The position numbers and the translations under genes were made by a program. Source: Ruminococcus sp. UBA7014 (lineage in GTDB: Bacteria; Bacillota; Clostridia; Oscillospirales; Ruminococcaceae). From it: DNA of 13,855 bases. The DNA is taken from assembly GCA_002449575.1 (NCBI GenBank), contig DJXC01000169.1, positions 1-13,855 on the forward strand. The letters are read 5' to 3'. The notes beneath the pieces were generated by a model, which had not been told where the DNA came from, searched no databases, and saw nothing but the letters and a program-made list of their open reading frames with translations. Positions 13,800 to 13,855 of this stretch are shown here, in pieces. Each line of letters opens with the position of its first letter. Position 1 is the stretch's first letter.

Positions 13800-13855
13800 T
13801 GATTGCTTTTTCTGCAAAACAAGAGAGAAGTAGGCGATTGCAAAATGCAGAGCCA
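13800..13855 (+). other. Start of an off-edge transcript, possible structured (T-box-like) leader
   Basis: The first 56 nt contain AGAGAGAAGTAGG followed by a small hairpin: GGC (13833-13835) with GCC (13852-13854), then TGC (13839-13841) with GCA (13847-13849), a purine-rich internal loop and an AAAAT loop. The words GAAGTAG and GCAGAG at this distance from a start site recall the beginning of T-box stem I, but the sequence is cut off before the diagnostic parts. A short frame from the ATG at 13799 also stays open to the edge, but that ATG coincides with the expected transcription start and has no ribosome site. Confidence 0.25.

Noticed and set aside
13799..13855. Possible partial coding sequence starting at 13799
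   Set aside because: Nineteen open codons are not significant, the ATG is at the expected transcription start, and no ribosome site precedes it.

Overview
The window looks like chromosomal DNA of a low-GC anaerobic Firmicute close to fibre-degrading Ruminococcus. The strongest clue is a secreted GH10 xylanase ending in a type-I-like dockerin with two Ca-binding repeats, i.e. a cellulosome component. A flavodiiron protein (typical of anaerobes) and consensus sigma-A promoters with 17-bp spacers, most with an extended -10 TG, fit this. No tRNA, rRNA, CRISPR array, insertion sequence or phage gene is visible.

Layout. Bases 1-2058 carry two convergent envelope genes: a membrane-anchored Thr-rich SH3b protein (+) and a Glu/Thr-rich lipoprotein (-), separated by one bidirectional terminator. 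Bases 2205-4101 (+) hold a two-gene unit: flavodiiron protein fprA and, overlapping it by ATGA, a cytoplasmic NodB-type polysaccharide deacetylase. Bases 4145-6905 (+) hold the widely conserved rpsO-pnp pair (ribosomal protein S15 and polynucleotide phosphorylase), with a structured leader before rpsO and an elaborate foldable spacer before pnp, closed by a second bidirectional terminator.

Bases 12064 down to 6884 (-) form what looks like one three-gene operon under a near-perfect promoter: an unrecognised 295-residue protein built of two tandem copies of a winged-helix-like module; the 1109-residue xylanase (signal peptide, CBM22, CBM22, GH10, unassigned beta-rich module, CBM9, dockerin); and a 10-TM EamA/DMT transporter whose ATG overlaps the xylanase stop. 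Bases 13254 down to 12101 (-) hold a three-S1-domain RNA-binding protein with its own promoter, terminator and a leader of about 130 nt containing two long helices that cross each other. A small alpha/beta protein (13307-13654, -) precedes it. A plus-strand promoter at the right edge starts a transcript that runs out of the window and may begin with a structured leader.

The most interesting points are the crossing-helix leader of the S1-domain gene, the duplicated putative DNA-binding protein heading the xylanase operon, and the mutually exclusive helices between rpsO and pnp. All assignments rest on reading the sequence and translations; no database search was run.
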